A stretch of 64,000 bases of DNA from Lepidostoma basale. Lineage: Eukaryota; Arthropoda; Insecta; Trichoptera; Lepidostomatidae. A model generated the notes under the pieces. That model was not told where the DNA came from and did not search any database. It was given only the letters and a program-made list of their open reading frames with translations. This document shows positions 29,513 to 40,477 of the stretch, in pieces. The DNA is taken from the NCBI GenBank assembly GCA_022606425.2, contig JAHDVF020000240.1, positions 3,247,501 through 3,311,500 of the forward strand. The letters run 5' to 3'. Made by a program: the position numbers and the translations under genes. The stretch's first letter is position 1, and each line of letters starts with the position of its first letter.

Positions 29513-30052
29513 GACTAACTAACTAACTAACTAACTAACTAACCATCACGCCGTCTCCCCGAAGGGGTAGGCAGAAAGAATGGACTGCCACACCTTTCTT
29601 TCCTGACATATTTCTCTCGCTTCCTCAACATTCATACATCGTGTCATGCACGCGCGTCGATTTCTGACTCCTCACATGGCCGACATTCAATATTTGATTT
29701 ATTTGATCGTGCCACGTTTTCCTTGGTCTTCCTCTATTTCTGGTTCCATTTACATCATTAACATATAATTTTTACCATTCTTTCTTCATTCATTCTTTCC
29801 ATATGTCCAAACCATCTTAATGATCCTTTCATTATTTTGTTCATGACACCATCATTCGCACCGCATTCACTTCTTATATTTTCATTCGACACTCCATCAT
29901 ACACAGAAAATCCACACATTCGTCTAAGAGATCTCATTTCTACTGCATTTATTCTACTTTCATCCTTCCTTTGCCAGTTCCATGCTTCGCTTCCATACAT
30001 AAGGGTCGGTAGAAGAACACCATTGTGCACTGCCATTCTAGCTTTTTTGGAT
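29513..30052 (-). mobile_element. LINE-A1 with long TTAG tail
   Basis: Tail complement is seven AACT units. Minus strand: MAVHNGVLLPTLMYGSEAWN, WQRKDESRINAVEMRSLRRM, SNENIRSECGANDGVMNKIM, KGSLRWFGHMERMNEERMVK, then a frameshift before NVNDVNG. Best-kept A1 copy; ends upstream at MAVHNG, as several others do. Confidence 0.92.
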
Positions 30053-30504
30053 AGGTTTTTAAGAGACTAACATCGATAATGAATGCTGGGAAAAGACAGT
30101 AGAAGATAGACCTGGATAGATAATAACAGTGCATGTATTGAGTCACAACTATTTGAGAAATTGTTCTGTCAGATAAGAAAAACAGAAACATTAAATGGTA
30201 AAACAAAAATCGAATTTCGGCAGGCGGGACTACGGCGAAAAAACTTTGGAAACCACCTGTATAAGCATTACCGGGCTTTTAGATCGGGTTTGGACCGTAC
30301 ATTTTACAGGAGAGAGGAGCAATACCACATTTTTACGTTGCTTATTTTACCGGATGGTGATGTGGTTAAACGCAATATATTTTTTTATACAATATAGTGT
30401 AATTATTGAAATTTTAGCGTGTTCGTTAATTTGCTTTCCATTAATAATTTTATAGACGAATGTCTAAATTTTTGTAACCAGCTGGGCATCAGGGCAAGAC
30501 TTTC
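30053..30504. other. No gene recognised
   Basis: Two overlapping plus-strand ORFs near 30161-30455 lack motifs. Confidence 0.4.
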
Positions 30505-30625
30505 GAAATTATGCTCTTAGAATTAATTAATACGAATGAAAACGTCTGTTTTCTCGAAGATTTATAATGATTTATGGGAAAAATGTTTCGTTTGTCTACA
30601 GCATTGTCAATTGTCTTAGAGTGGG
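30505..30625 (-). mobile_element. HH2 element, partial
   Basis: HH2 body (GAAAACAGACGTTTTCATTC complement) and a core at about 30580-30610 with TTGACAA, GCTG, AAACGAAACAT; stem III is lost. Confidence 0.62.
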
Positions 30626-31155
30626 CTGAACTATTTTGGGCATATAGCCCGGAAAGATCAAGACAACCTCGATAAGCTCATTATAATGGGTAAAGGAATT
30701 CAAACTGAACGTTTTTTAAATAATATTTTAATAGATTTATTTTGATACCCATAATGTGAAACCCTTATATCCAAAGCCGTTTTCTTACTGTCAAAGCTGA
30801 TCTAAATAATAAAGTTGTTGAGAATCCTTTAATTTTGAACTAAGAACAATCATTGATAGCTACATATAGCAAAAAGTGAGCTTAAATAACTCATTCTTAT
30901 GAAGTAGGAACTGTGTCAAAACCCGGTATTTTAAATTAGGAGAGAAATGTTTTTCCCTGTTCATCTGTTTCCTAGACGAAAATGCGATTTATTTTACCTT
31001 CAAAATATTGTGATTAATACACAAAACGACCAGAATCAGAATGACAGCATTTAATTTCATAACAAATCATAAACATTTAAGAGATAAATAAAAAAACTCA
31101 GATATATAAGGGTAATAAAACATGATGATAATCATGATACGAATATTTAACACTG
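30626..31155. other. No gene recognised
   Basis: AT-rich with no supported feature. Confidence 0.45.
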
Positions 31156-31437
31156 GATAACAACAACAACAACAACAACAAACCACCACGCCATTTACCC
31201 GTAGGGGTAGGCAGAAAAAACGGACCGCCACACTACTCTATCCTGGCACACCTCTCTAGATTCCTCTAGATTCATTATGGGAGTCATACACGCACGTTGA
31301 TTCTTCCGACTTCTTACATGACCAACCATTAAAATTTGATTAATTTGGTCATGCCATCTTTTCCTCGATCTGCCTCGACTCCGTACTCCATTTACATCAT
31401 TCACGTATACTTAATTAACCATTCTTTCTCCATATTT
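31156..31437 (-). mobile_element. LINE-A2 with GTT tail
   Basis: Low edge is an AAC repeat, the complement of a GTT tail. Minus strand: NDVNGVRSRGRSRKRWHDQI, NQILMVGHVRSRKNQRACMT and VVWRSVFSAYPYG in one 69-codon frame. Upstream truncated at ERMVN. Confidence 0.9.
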
Positions 31438-31564
31438 AAGAGATAAATGAAAACACTCAGATATATCAGGGTAATAAAACATACTTTGATGTTTTGAAAC
31501 CGTGGAATACCTTTTTCATGAATAGAATATTTAACACTGAATAAGGATATTAAAAAGATCTTTG

Positions 31565-31890
31565 AGATGTGGTGCTATTAAAAAATATTAGAAGTTTCTA
31601 GGAGAGAACAGAATATGAATAGCGAGGTTCTCAGTAGAATCGAAGGAGGGAGGCAATTTTTCAAATCCATATCAGAGAGGTGAGCCCAATGGATCAACCA
31701 TATTATGCACTATGAGAGTCCCCTGCATAACATAGTGAAGGGGATGGTTCAGAGGACAAATTATAGAGGGCGCTCCTGACGGAAATATTTGAAACAAGTA
31801 TGCGATTACTCGAACTGCGTCTCATGTGTTGAGTTGAAGAGGGCTAGAGAAGACCGAACGTAGTAGAAGACGAGATTAAAGACTCTGCTG
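31565..31890 (+). mobile_element. LINE-D-like fragment, decayed
   Basis: Reads EVLSRIEGGRQFFKSISER, stop, AQWINHIMHYESPLHNIVKG, TNYRGRS and KRAREDRT, parallel to LINE-D at 22475. Several stops. Confidence 0.75.
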
Positions 31891-32084
31891 CAAACAAGTC
31901 CCTAGTGTATAAACATTAAAGAACAATATTTACACGATAAAAATAAAAACAAAACAATAGTCCATTGTTTTGGCCGAAACACTATATTACTTCAACATTA
32001 TTAATTGTTAAAATATAAAACGCTGTGCCATAATGTATTTTTTTTATTCAATCATATTTTGTTAACCTATGTTGATATCATCAT

Positions 32085-32705
32085 TTGTTACAAAGTATGA
32101 TGATGTCCAAGAATATACATACCTGGGACATAATATTTGATTCGGCCGAGATAACCAAACCGCAGAGCTAAAAAGAAGAATTGGACTAAGCTGGACAGCT
32201 TTCGGAAACATGAGTAACATCCTTAAAAAACGGAAAATACCGATCAAGCTGAAACGAAAAGTCTTTGAAGCCTGCATTCTGCCAGTTGGTACTGATGGTC
32301 TTGAAACTGTTACATTGTCCAAACAAAGTGCCGAGAAACTACGAGTGACCCAAAAAGCCATGGAAAGAGCCATGTTAAGAATAAACCTAAGAGACAGAGT
32401 CAGAAACGATACGGTGAGAGAGAAAAACAAAGGTCACTGACATCATCCTAGGATGGCGACCCTAAAATGGCAATGGGCAGATCACGTAGCCAAAAGCTCA
32501 GACGAAAAGTGGACAAGAAGACTGCTGACTTGGAGACCGTAGACGGCAAAGAGAAGTGCAAGGCGATCGCAACTACGGTGGAAGGATGATCTGAACAGAC
32601 ATGTCGGAATAACCTGAATGCAGTCTGCACAGGACAGAGTGACATGGAAGCGAATGGAGGAGGCCTTTGTTCAGGAGTGGACGAGAATAGACTGAGGAAG
32701 AATAA
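32085..32705 (+). mobile_element. LINE-E copy between two HH3 motifs
   Basis: DDVQEYTYLG, then AELKRRIGLSWTAFGNMSNI, LKKRKIPIKLKRKVFEACIL, KLRVTQKAMERAMLRINLRD, RVRNDTVREK, a frameshift, MATLKWQWADHVAKSSDEKW, TRRLLTWRP and RMEEAFVQEWTRID. RT end plus C-terminal domain. It ends in a GAA-like run that meets the HH3 core. Confidence 0.88.
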
Positions 32706-32712
32706 GAAGAAC

Positions 32713-32748
32713 ATGATGATGTCAACATAGGTTGACGAAAAAGCTATC
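32713..32748 (+). ncRNA. Hammerhead-like motif, family HH3
   Basis: Box ATGATGA, extra T, perfect stem II GTCAAC/GTTGAC, GAA, then AAAGCTAT, C. Stem III palindrome is changed from ACAGCTGT. Confidence 0.58.
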
Positions 32749-32879
32749 GGGAAAAAAATTGTGATACCATAAACTGCGTTTAATATATTAACAGTTAAAA
32801 AAACAATAGTTAACTTTGTGGGTGTTCTTACTTTAAAAAATCTTGTTTTAAAAATAAGGTTTGAAAAAAGACACATTTA

Positions 32880-33170
32880 ATTAATTATATAGTCCATTCA
32901 TTTGGACAAAACACTATGATACCGTAACATTTTCAATTGTTAAATTAAATAACTTTGTTTTATGTATCACAATTGTATTTTATTCTATGAGACAGCTGTT
33001 TCGTCAACCTATGTTGACATCATAATATCATCATCCATCATCAGGTTTTACAATATTATTGTAACACCTAATGATGTCAACATAGGTTGACGAAACAGTT
33101 GTCGCGTAAAATAAAATACAATTGTGATACATAAAACAAAGTTATTTCATTTAATAGTTTTAAATTAATT
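32880..33170. mobile_element. HH3 inverted pair
   Basis: Arms TTTATGTATCACAATTGTAT and its complement; left minus core 32992-33045 carries a 20-nt insertion rich in ATC, right plus core is better. End signature CCATTCATTTGGAC at 32890 is degraded. Confidence 0.78.
33069..33104 (+). ncRNA. Hammerhead-like ribozyme motif, family HH3
   Basis: Box CTAATGA (one change), extra T, perfect 6-bp stem II GTCAAC/GTTGAC with an ATAG loop, GAA, ACAGTTGT, then C. Confidence 0.68.
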
Positions 33171-33174
33171 ATTC

Positions 33175-33697
33175 TTCTTTCCATTATTTATCGCAATTGC
33201 GAAGATAAAACCAATTTTCGAAATCGGGGTAAAGTTTATTTAATGGAATGACGAGATGTTCCATGCATAGGAGTGAATATTTACAGGGAAACGAATTGGC
33301 GTATAAAAAAGGATCCTTAGGCAGGGAAACCGTTACAAATGGGGTGTCTAGGGATGATAAAATAAAACCTTATTGTGCTACAACCCCCGGCCAGACCGCA
33401 AATGGAATTTTTAATTAATATAAGCGAAATAATCCGCAGTTTACATGGAAAAACGATTTTGAAACGTAACGTTTTCCATGTACACGCGTATCTGAATAAT
33501 TTTACTTGAGTTGCAAAATAATTGTATCAAAATAACATCCCACGCCGTCTCCAACAAATATAATTAAGCTTAAATTAATTATTATGGTTTACGATGTTTA
33601 CTACTTAATTCTGTTTTATATTATATTTCAAGTACATTTTAATTATATTCTGTAAAATACGTACATACCACAAACCGCATTTGCGCAATTATGAATT
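33175..33697. other. No gene recognised
   Basis: No supported feature. Confidence 0.45.
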
Positions 33698-34203
33698 TTA
33701 ACTAACTAGCCATCACGTCGTCACCCCGAAGGGGTAGGCACAAATAATGTACTACCACACTGTTCTATTCTGACATACTTCTCTCGATTCCTCTAAATTC
33801 ATACATCGTGTCATGCACGCACGTCGATTTCTCCGACTCCTCACGTAGCCTGATTTAATTTATTTGACCGTGCCACGTTTTCCTCGGTCTTTTTCTATTT
33901 TTAGTTTCGTTAACATATATTTTTTTAACCATTTTTTCTTCAATCATTCTTTCCATGTGTCCAAACCATCTTGATGATCCTTTTATTATTTTGTTCATGA
34001 CACCATCATTCGCACCGCATTTACTTCGAATATTTTCATTCGACATTCTATCATACACAGAGTATCCACACATGCGTCTAAGAGATCTCATTTCTACTGA
34101 ATTTATTCTATTTCATCCTTCTTTTGCCAGTTCTATGCTTCGCTTCCATACATAAGGATCGGTACAAGAACACCATTGTGCATTGCCATTTTAGCTTTTT
34201 TGG
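33698..34203 (-). mobile_element. LINE-A1 with TTAG tail
   Basis: Minus strand: MRSLRRMCGYSVYDRMSNEN, IRSKCGANDGVMNKIIKGSS, RWFGHMERMIEEKMVKKIYV, KNRKRPRKTWHGQIN, then broken. Ends upstream at AMHNGVLVPILMYG, the same 5' edge as 29513-30052. Confidence 0.88.
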
Positions 34204-34209
34204 ATATTT

Positions 34210-34350
34210 GTTTCTTTACTTTTTTTGGCAACGACATAAAACTCGATATGTAATAATTAATACTAATGAAAACGACTTTTTTCTAGAAATTTTATTGTAT
34301 TTTATGTGAATGATATGTTTCGCCTGTCTAAGGTATTATCAACGTAACAC
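34210..34350 (-). mobile_element. HH2 element
   Basis: Body plus core 34312-34342: TTGATAA, extra T, stem II CCTT/AGGC imperfect, GAA, ACATAT, then C. Confidence 0.65.
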
Positions 34351-34639
34351 GGTTTCATTTGTAAAAAATATTTCCTTTACCATTCTTAATTTATTCATTC
34401 TTTCCATGTGTCCAAACATTTTATTCCTTCTTTTGCTCTCTTTGAATTTTAATCTTGTAAATTAACACGAAATATGGAAAACTTCTATAAACTGTTTTCT
34501 GGAAACGTAGTATTATATACAGGTATTATAAAATTATATTATATACTAAAATTATTTAAAACAAGAGAAATATTTAGCCTTGTTAGAGCACTATGAAATG
34601 ACATGATGAATATCGATATATATAATATAATTATAAATT

Positions 34640-35152
34640 TGTCCAAAAAACCGAAGAAGGCAGACCCTAAAATATGGGAGGGAAGCATGAAAATGACACA
34701 ATAAGGATAAAAGAATAAATACAGCAGAAATGAGATCTCTTAGACGAATGTGTAATAATTATGTACATGATCTAGAGCTTATGCAAATATAAGAAGCGAC
34801 TGCAGTGCTTATGAAAGTATTACGAGCAAAATAATGAAATGGTCATTAAAATAGTTCGGAAACATGGAACGAGTGAATGAAGAAATAATGGTAAATAAAG
34901 TTTATTTTAACGACGTAAACGAAACAAGAAATTGAGGAAGACCGAGGAAATCACACAATGATTAAATCAATTACGTATACGAGTATAACGTCAGCCAACT
35001 GAAAAGTTTGAGAATACGATGTGGGCATGCACCCACACGATGTACGAATGTTAGGGAAGCGCGAGAAGTGTGTCAGGAAATAACAGTGTAGCGGATCATT
35101 CTTTCTCCCTACCCCTTTGGGAATACGGCGTAATGGTTAGTTTGTTAGTTAG
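34640..35152 (+). mobile_element. LINE-A copy, decayed, with TTAG tail
   Basis: Degraded AVEMRSLRRMC, IRSDCSAYESITSKIMKW and VYFNDVNETRN regions, ending in GGCGTAATGGTTAG plus tail. Many stops; older than its neighbours. Confidence 0.78.
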
Positions 35153-35334
35153 GAATTGCTGGCGTTGGTCATTATATTAATATTTGTAATAATAATTAGG
35201 CTAATGTGTATAGCCCCATTGTCGTGAATAGCTCATCTCAAGGGCGCATTACTTGAAGGCTCTTCAGTCTTTGGGGAATCCAATTTAATTTGTATTTTAT
35301 TTTCTCATATTGTATAAAATGGCCTAAAAGTTAT
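35153..35334. other. No gene recognised
   Basis: No supported feature. Confidence 0.4.
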
Positions 35335-35685
35335 TTTCGGCATATAAGGAATCGAATCGAAAGAAAAGAATCTCCATAGAGGCAGAGTTGACAGAGAGTT
35401 GCTGAGCAACATCAAAGTCCGTAAGGTGTCCTACTTTGGCCATGTTCTGAGAGGCGAAAAGTACGCACTATTACATCTGATCTTGGAGGGTAAGATTGAG
35501 GGTCGATGAGGTGTTGGGAGAAGGCAGGTTTCCTGGCTGAGGAAAATCCGAGAGTGGACGGGGCTGAGGACCATGGGGGAACTGTTCCGAGCTGCCCAGG
35601 ACGGGAAGGCCTTCTCAAGGGTGATAGTCAACGTTGGGGAGACCTGACAGGACACAGAAAGAAGATAAAGAATCGTCTTCAGAGA
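35335..35685 (+). mobile_element. LINE-H fragment
   Basis: Reads HRGRVDRELLSNIKVRKVSY, FGHVLRGEKYALLHLILEGK, GRRQVSWLRKIREWTGLRTM, GELFRAAQDGKAFSRVIVNV: a LINE C-terminal tail with one stop and a frameshift. GC-richer than its flanks. Confidence 0.82.
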
Positions 35686-36227
35686 ATCGAGTTGAATAAA
35701 ATCATGATTGTACTGTCGATGAGTAGGTACCTGGCTAATAAATTAGTTAGTATCTACTTATAAAAAAACTCGACATCGTCGGTGTCAGCAACGGCACTCG
35801 CCAGCGTCTGGAATCGCCATTTAAATTTAAATTCAATAACATTTAGCATTTCACCCATTAAGGTAATAATTTAAAGCGATTGAAATATCTTCGCTGCGGT
35901 GTTCTTTTATTTTTTTTTAAACAAATAGAAGTGTTAAACTTATTTGCATATTTACTAAATTAACTAAAACACAAGATCTTTTGATTTTAGGTGCAATTCA
36001 AAGTGACGCATTTATTGTTTTGTTTGTTAAATTCAAATTATATATATAGCAGATGAATGGTACTGATAAATGAAATATATTTGAATGAAGATTGTAATCT
36101 GCCCAGGTGGTGGTCTAGGGATCAAAAAGTTTAACTCCTGATAAAGTAGTCATGGCTTCACCACATCTGCTTCAGACATTTTCAGAAATATGAAACATGA
36201 AAACTAATGAGAACATTATAGTTTACT
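35686..36227. other. No gene recognised
   Basis: A possible second-type SINE head begins at about 36112 (GGTCTAGGGATC). Otherwise nothing. Confidence 0.4.
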
Positions 36228-36593
36228 TGTATCTTTTAGGGTCCCTGGACGGTTCACATAAACACGGGATTTCTGTCACGGGATGGCTGTTTTGAGGGAA
36301 CACTTCCCAGAGCGCCTCATCTCAATTAGGGGCTATTTGGAGTGGTCGGCCCGCTATCCCGATTTGTCCCCTTTTGATTTTTTTCTATGTGATTTTTTGA
36401 AATCCCGTTTTATGTGAACCGTCCATGGACCCTGAAAGATTTGAAGATAAACATCCAGGAATAAATTGCCAAGATAACGCCTGATGTGCTGGCAAGATTC
36501 ATGACAAACGCCAGAAATCGGTTTACTCAGTGTATGGAGAATGGGCGACGTCACCTACCTGATCTTCAAAAACTAAGTAAAACAAAACTTTAG
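36228..36593 (+). pseudogene. Mariner/IS630-like transposase C-terminal relic
   Basis: The plus strand reads AVLREHFPERLISIRGYLEW, SARYPDLSPFDFFLCDFLKS, then after a one-base loss FYVNRPWTLKDLKINIQE, stop, IAKITPDVLARFMTNARNRF and TQCMENGRRHLPDLQK. The block PDLSPFDFF carries the third catalytic acid expected in DDE transposases of the Tc1/mariner group. The first two catalytic residues and N-terminus are absent. Positions 36230-36273 are an inverted copy of 36399-36443, coding part of the same protein, so the relic is also rearranged. A possible N-terminal piece lies on the minus strand at 37497-37549. Confidence 0.82.
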
Positions 36594-36653
36594 GTATGTG
36601 CCTACATTATAAAAAATAAATATTGTTTTCTGGTTTGAGATTTATTAAGTTAA

Positions 36654-37490
36654 AGGAAGTTTTACTGCCGCAACCTTGAACATCGGGCATCGAAAACATT
36701 ATACTTTCGCTATCTTATGGATGGAGTACAGCTTGAAAGAGCTTCTACATCCAGAGATCTCGGTGTTCTGTTTGATGCTCAATTATCGTTCAATCTTCAC
36801 ATAGTTGCTCTATGTAATAGTTCCATTAAAATGCTTGGATTTGTTTTCAGGAATGCCAAGATATTTTCGAACACTCAGGTACTCCGGGTGTTGTATAATT
36901 CCCTGGTAAGAAGTCAGCTGGAATATAGTTCCGTTATTTGGTCACCGCCTGGGATCCGATATTCTCTGATGATGGAGCGAGTGCAGAAAAAATTTCTGCG
37001 CTTTCTTTACCTCAGGGAGCGCGGTTATTACCCGTGGCTCTTTCCGACTGAATTCTTGCTAGGTATGCTAAGCTACCAATCATTGGAGAGAAGGAGGAAC
37101 ATTCACTTGGGAGTTCACTTCTTTCAGCTGATTGGCGGCCGTATACAGAACTCGGATGTCCTGAGTGATGTAGGTCTATTTGTCCCTGATAATTACGTTC
37201 GTCAAAGACAGCACAGATTGTTTTATTTGCCACGCTGCAGAACCAACCTGCCAATGGTAATGCCTGTGGGTAGGGCAATCTTATTGCTTAATCGGATCGC
37301 CTCGGAGGTCGACATATTTCGTGATAGTGTGAGTTGCCTCAGGGATGCAATATCAATGTTATGATTTTTTCTTAATCTTAAACTTAATTTTAATTTTTTT
37401 AATGCTTCTCTGTTTATAATGTAATTGCAAACGATTTGGAATTGTATCTCTGTAATGTTTGTGATTATTATCAAAATAAATGAAATAAAA
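36654..37490 (+). mobile_element. LINE-F (Jockey-like) 3' end with open 237-codon frame
   Basis: Open frame from the truncation point to the stop at 37364: FYCRNLEHRASKTLYFRYLM, LERASTSRDLGVLFDAQLSF, YNSLVRSQLEYSSVIWSPPG, VQKKFLRFLYLRERGYYPWL, then RTNLPMVMPVGRAILLLNRI and SEVDIFRDSVSCLRDAISML. This is the end of the palm/thumb and the C-terminal part of a Jockey-superfamily reverse transcriptase; the YADD box is upstream of the truncation. A 125-nt 3' UTR follows, ending AATAAATGAAATAAAA, a polyadenylation signal and short A tail. It is the best preserved protein-coding stretch in the window and probably the youngest LINE copy. It cannot act on its own because the endonuclease and catalytic RT core are missing. 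Confidence 0.92.
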
Positions 37491-37496
37491 CATCCG

Positions 37497-37549
37497 TTTG
37501 AAAAGTAGGCCTCAACGGCAAACGCACGCTCCTCACTGTTCCAACGCAT
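37497..37549 (-). pseudogene. Possible transposase N-terminal stub
   Basis: Minus strand starts MRWNSEERAFAVEAYFSNGC, which resembles the N-terminal helix of mariner-like proteins with a DUF4817-type HTH (from memory, not a search). It is cut by the LINE-F poly-A end. It may belong with the C-terminal relic at 36228, but lies on the opposite strand. Confidence 0.5.
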
Positions 37550-37718
37550 GATGCCGACTAAACTGAATCAGGACAAAACTTTATAGTTCTGCGTCTCGAA
37601 CGACACCACTAGCGCTCCGCTACAACATCAACCGACTAAATGGTGCTCATTTTACAAAAGGAAGTTATGCTGCCGGACCCTGTATTATTATTATTAGTAT
37701 TATTTTTGAACACGTCTT

Positions 37719-37949
37719 TCCATCGTTACAGCGCGAGCCAAATCGATATAAATATAATAGTAAAACTATTATATTGATTCTGATGACATGTGATATACAG
37801 CTTAACTATCACTATTTTATTGTAATATAAATTCTACACCAGACCAAATACGAGTATAGTATGACAATAAACTGCCATCACCGGGAATCAAACCTGGCTC
37901 ATTCGGTGTGGCAGTTGAATCTCTTGCCATTTTGCCACGAAGGTCGTCA
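37719..37949 (-). mobile_element. SINE1, nearly full length
   Basis: Minus strand: head GACGACCTTCGTGGCAAAAT, B box GGTTTGATTCCCGG, tail ending GGCTCGCGCTGTAACGATG. Several substitutions from other copies. Confidence 0.83.
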
Positions 37950-38043
37950 ATTTAATAATTAATATGAATATATATTCGAAAATCTAAAATCTAGGTATTA
38001 GTAAATGCAAAAAAAATATCATCGAAGTCGAAGGTCGTTTGAA

Positions 38044-38243
38044 TCTAATTACTGTTTACAATTATTAAATTGATTCTCGTGACATGTGATAGGTAGCTAA
38101 TCTATAGCCATTTTATTACCGTGCGAATTCTACACCAGATCAAGGACAGTGTGATAATTATCACACCGTCATCGCCAGGAATCAAATACGGAACCTTCGT
38201 TGTGGGTGGCATAGCTGTTGCCACTCTGCAAAGACGACCGTCG
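38044..38243 (-). mobile_element. SINE1, 3'-truncated
   Basis: Minus strand: degraded head with a duplicated GGCA region, B box GTATTTGATTCCTGG, ACATGTCACGAGAATCAA. Same orientation as the copy 100 nt away. Confidence 0.78.
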
Positions 38244-38862
38244 ATCGATCATAATATATTGGCGTAGGCCATGTATTACTTTTTCCACCGTATAAAGCAA
38301 ACAACAATTGTCTAGAGAGCTTATTACCATTTACCAGTATTTCCTGAATTTCTTAAAGTATACATTCGACGTACATTTGTTTGCCGGCATAACCCATGGG
38401 ATTGAGCTATTAAGAAACGGGAAATAAAATAATAAAAAAACATTAAATTAGCTTAATTTTGAGTATATTCATTTAAACAAGAAAAAACGAAAAAATTCGA
38501 AGGAGAAAGATTTAGAATTTTATTCAAATTGGTGTCCCCAGGGAATATGATAAATTTGGGGACTTCCAGGGATAAATTTAAGATGCTTATATTAAAAATA
38601 TCCCATCCCTCATGATAATAACCTACCAATATAATAACTATTGAAAGAAATAATGAACTAATTTCCAATAAATAATGAATATAATTTTTTTTTAAATATA
38701 TAATTTTCTTTATTTTTATATACATTAGTTGGCTTCCACTTGGGTGCCATCTTCTGATTGCCAGACACAAAAAATGAGTCGGGACAGCGCCAGGAAGAAG
38801 AAGAAGAAGAAGATTATTTAAAATGAACTTCTAACTAGAAATTTCAATTAAAAATATTATTT
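38244..38862. other. No gene recognised
   Basis: A degraded HH5-like GTGCCATCTTCTGATTGCC at about 38741 and a GAAGAAGAAG run at 38796-38815 are the only recognisable pieces. Confidence 0.4.
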
Positions 38863-39011
38863 AACTAACTAACTAACTAACCATCACGCCGTCTCCTGAA
38901 AGGGTAGGCAGAAAGAATGGACTGCCACAATTTAACCGATGCGGCACTCCATCCTTCTCTTTTCGCCCCGCGGGAGACGCGGTGTGATGGGTTGCGAATC
39001 TCATCGCCACA
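38863..39011 (-). mobile_element. SINE2, 5'-truncated
   Basis: Tail complement AACTAACTAACTAACC, LINE-A-like 3' end, GATGCGGCACTCCATCC, CCGCGGGAGACGCGG, GGGTTGCGAATCTC. Confidence 0.83.
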
Positions 39012-39194
39012 TATTATTTTTTTGAACTAATTTCCGTTTTGCAATTAACGAAGCTATCAACCGTAGTACTAGGATATACAATGTATAAAATAAAGAAAAT
39101 GGAACGGAATTCACATTAATTGAATTGATCATATTGTTTTCAAAATTAGCTAGAGGACGCCTAAATGCGAGATTACTGGCAATTGTCACAACAC

Positions 39195-39402
39195 AATAAG
39201 AATTAAAAGGCTCGAAAATATATAAAGGAAAGCTGAGGAAAACGTGTCACGATCTAACCAATCAAATTTTATATGTCGGTCACGTGAGTAATCGGAGAAA
39301 TCGATGTGAGTACAAGGCACGATGTATGAATGTTGGGAAATTCAGATACGTTTGTCAGGAAAAGCCCTTCAGGAGACCGCGTGATAGTTGAGTTAGTAAT
39401 AA
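39195..39402 (+). mobile_element. LINE-A copy, decayed
   Basis: KLRKTCHDLTNQILYVGHVS and TRCMNVGKFRYVCQ regions remain, then GTGATAGTTGAGTTAG as a worn 3' end. Confidence 0.72.
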
Positions 39403-39520
39403 TTTAAATGATTGAAAGTGACACCGGTGGGAAGAACAATTAATCTGCTGAACGCGGTCTCCTCGGAGATCGACGTCTTTCATATAAGTGAAAGTACGTC
39501 CAGAAGGCAAATACTCTTGA
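39403..39520 (+). mobile_element. LINE-F fragment
   Basis: Reads TPVGRTINLLNAVSSEIDVF and HISESTSRRQIL, aligned with the last 35 residues of the LINE-F ORF at 36654. No poly-A tail kept. Confidence 0.7.
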
Positions 39521-39524
39521 ATAA

Positions 39525-39720
39525 TAATTAAATAAAACAGTGTTTTTTTTAACTACTTCCACTTTAATCTTTATTTAGACAGCCCGCTTTGCGAAACCGA
39601 TCGCTGTGGAAATAAAGACAAATGTGGAAGTAGTTAAAAAATATCGTTTTATTTAATTATTATTTAAAATGAACTTCCATCAAGAGATTTCAGTAAAATC
39701 ATTTGATTATCTTAAATTCT
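39525..39720. mobile_element. HH4 collapsed inverted pair
   Basis: Left arm AACTACTTCCACTTTAATCT meets right arm GCGAAACCGATCGCTG at 39586-39603 with almost nothing between, so both ribozyme cores are lost. The HH4 3' end GAACTTCCATCAAGAGATTT is present. Confidence 0.68.
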
Positions 39721-40475
39721 CTTGATTTTGGAGAGTATCTTGTCTTCCTAATGTCGAACCATCTCTCGTGCGTTTCTGGTAGTGTCCTGTATACAATATA
39801 CTATTTTACCTCTTCTCAATAGATGCATTAAACCTTAATTTTGTAATGTCTATTGATGAAATAAATTGATTTAATTTGATAAATAATTTTATGAAGGATA
39901 AATTATGTAAGAATCGTTTTTGGGTCTTTATTTATGTTACTTGATCTCCAGTTTCAAACCGGAAGATTAATGGATAGAAATGAAGAAGGTAACCGGTTTT
40001 CGCTTATCGAATAAACATAACAATATTAATTGTTAACTTAGGCGAGTTTCAGGCCAGTTCACATAAAAAAAAAACTTTGTACTGGGGATATTTAAGCTGG
40101 AAACTAATACAGAATCCAAAGTTTTTCATTAGGGTTGAACGCTGCAGTGGAAACATTTCGCTGCTAGAATTTAAAGTTTGAGGCATTTCGATGCTACTAC
40201 GGGCAACCAAACTATAACTATGGTTAAACTTGCTAAAAACAAACTTCTGAAATAGGGAAATACAGTATAATAAATGTGAGGTTTCTTGTGAATTCATTCC
40301 AAATTGTAAAATAGTTTATTTAAATAACTTGTTGTTCAAAAATCGCTTTTTGATTTTTATAAGTTTTTCATTGAAATTATTTAACAGTTCATTGCTTTTA
40401 GTGAAAAAAATATATGAAGAATTTTAATGAAATACTTTTTGTGCTTGTTTGTATTATGGTTACTTATTAAATTAT
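39721..40475. other. No gene recognised
   Basis: An 82-codon minus-strand ORF has no motif; no repeat match seen. Confidence 0.4.
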
Positions 40476-40477
40476 AT

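Larger units (their letters stand above)
31955..32810. mobile_element. HH3 foldback holding a LINE-E
   Basis: Left minus arm: CCATTGTTTTGGCCGAAAC, then a core remnant at 32055-32084 (ATCAACATAGGTTAAC). Right plus arm: core at 32713-32748 and body. The sequence between the two ribozymes is almost wholly LINE-E, joined to each core within a few bases. Confidence 0.78.

Noticed and set aside
29513..29545. AACT/TTAG repeats as telomeric or interstitial telomere repeats
   Set aside because: The unit is four bases (TTAG), not TTAGG, and it always sits at the 3' end of LINE-A or SINE2.
30161..30455. Overlapping 78- and 86-codon ORFs as a small gene
   Set aside because: They overlap in two frames and show no motif or signal peptide pattern I can defend.
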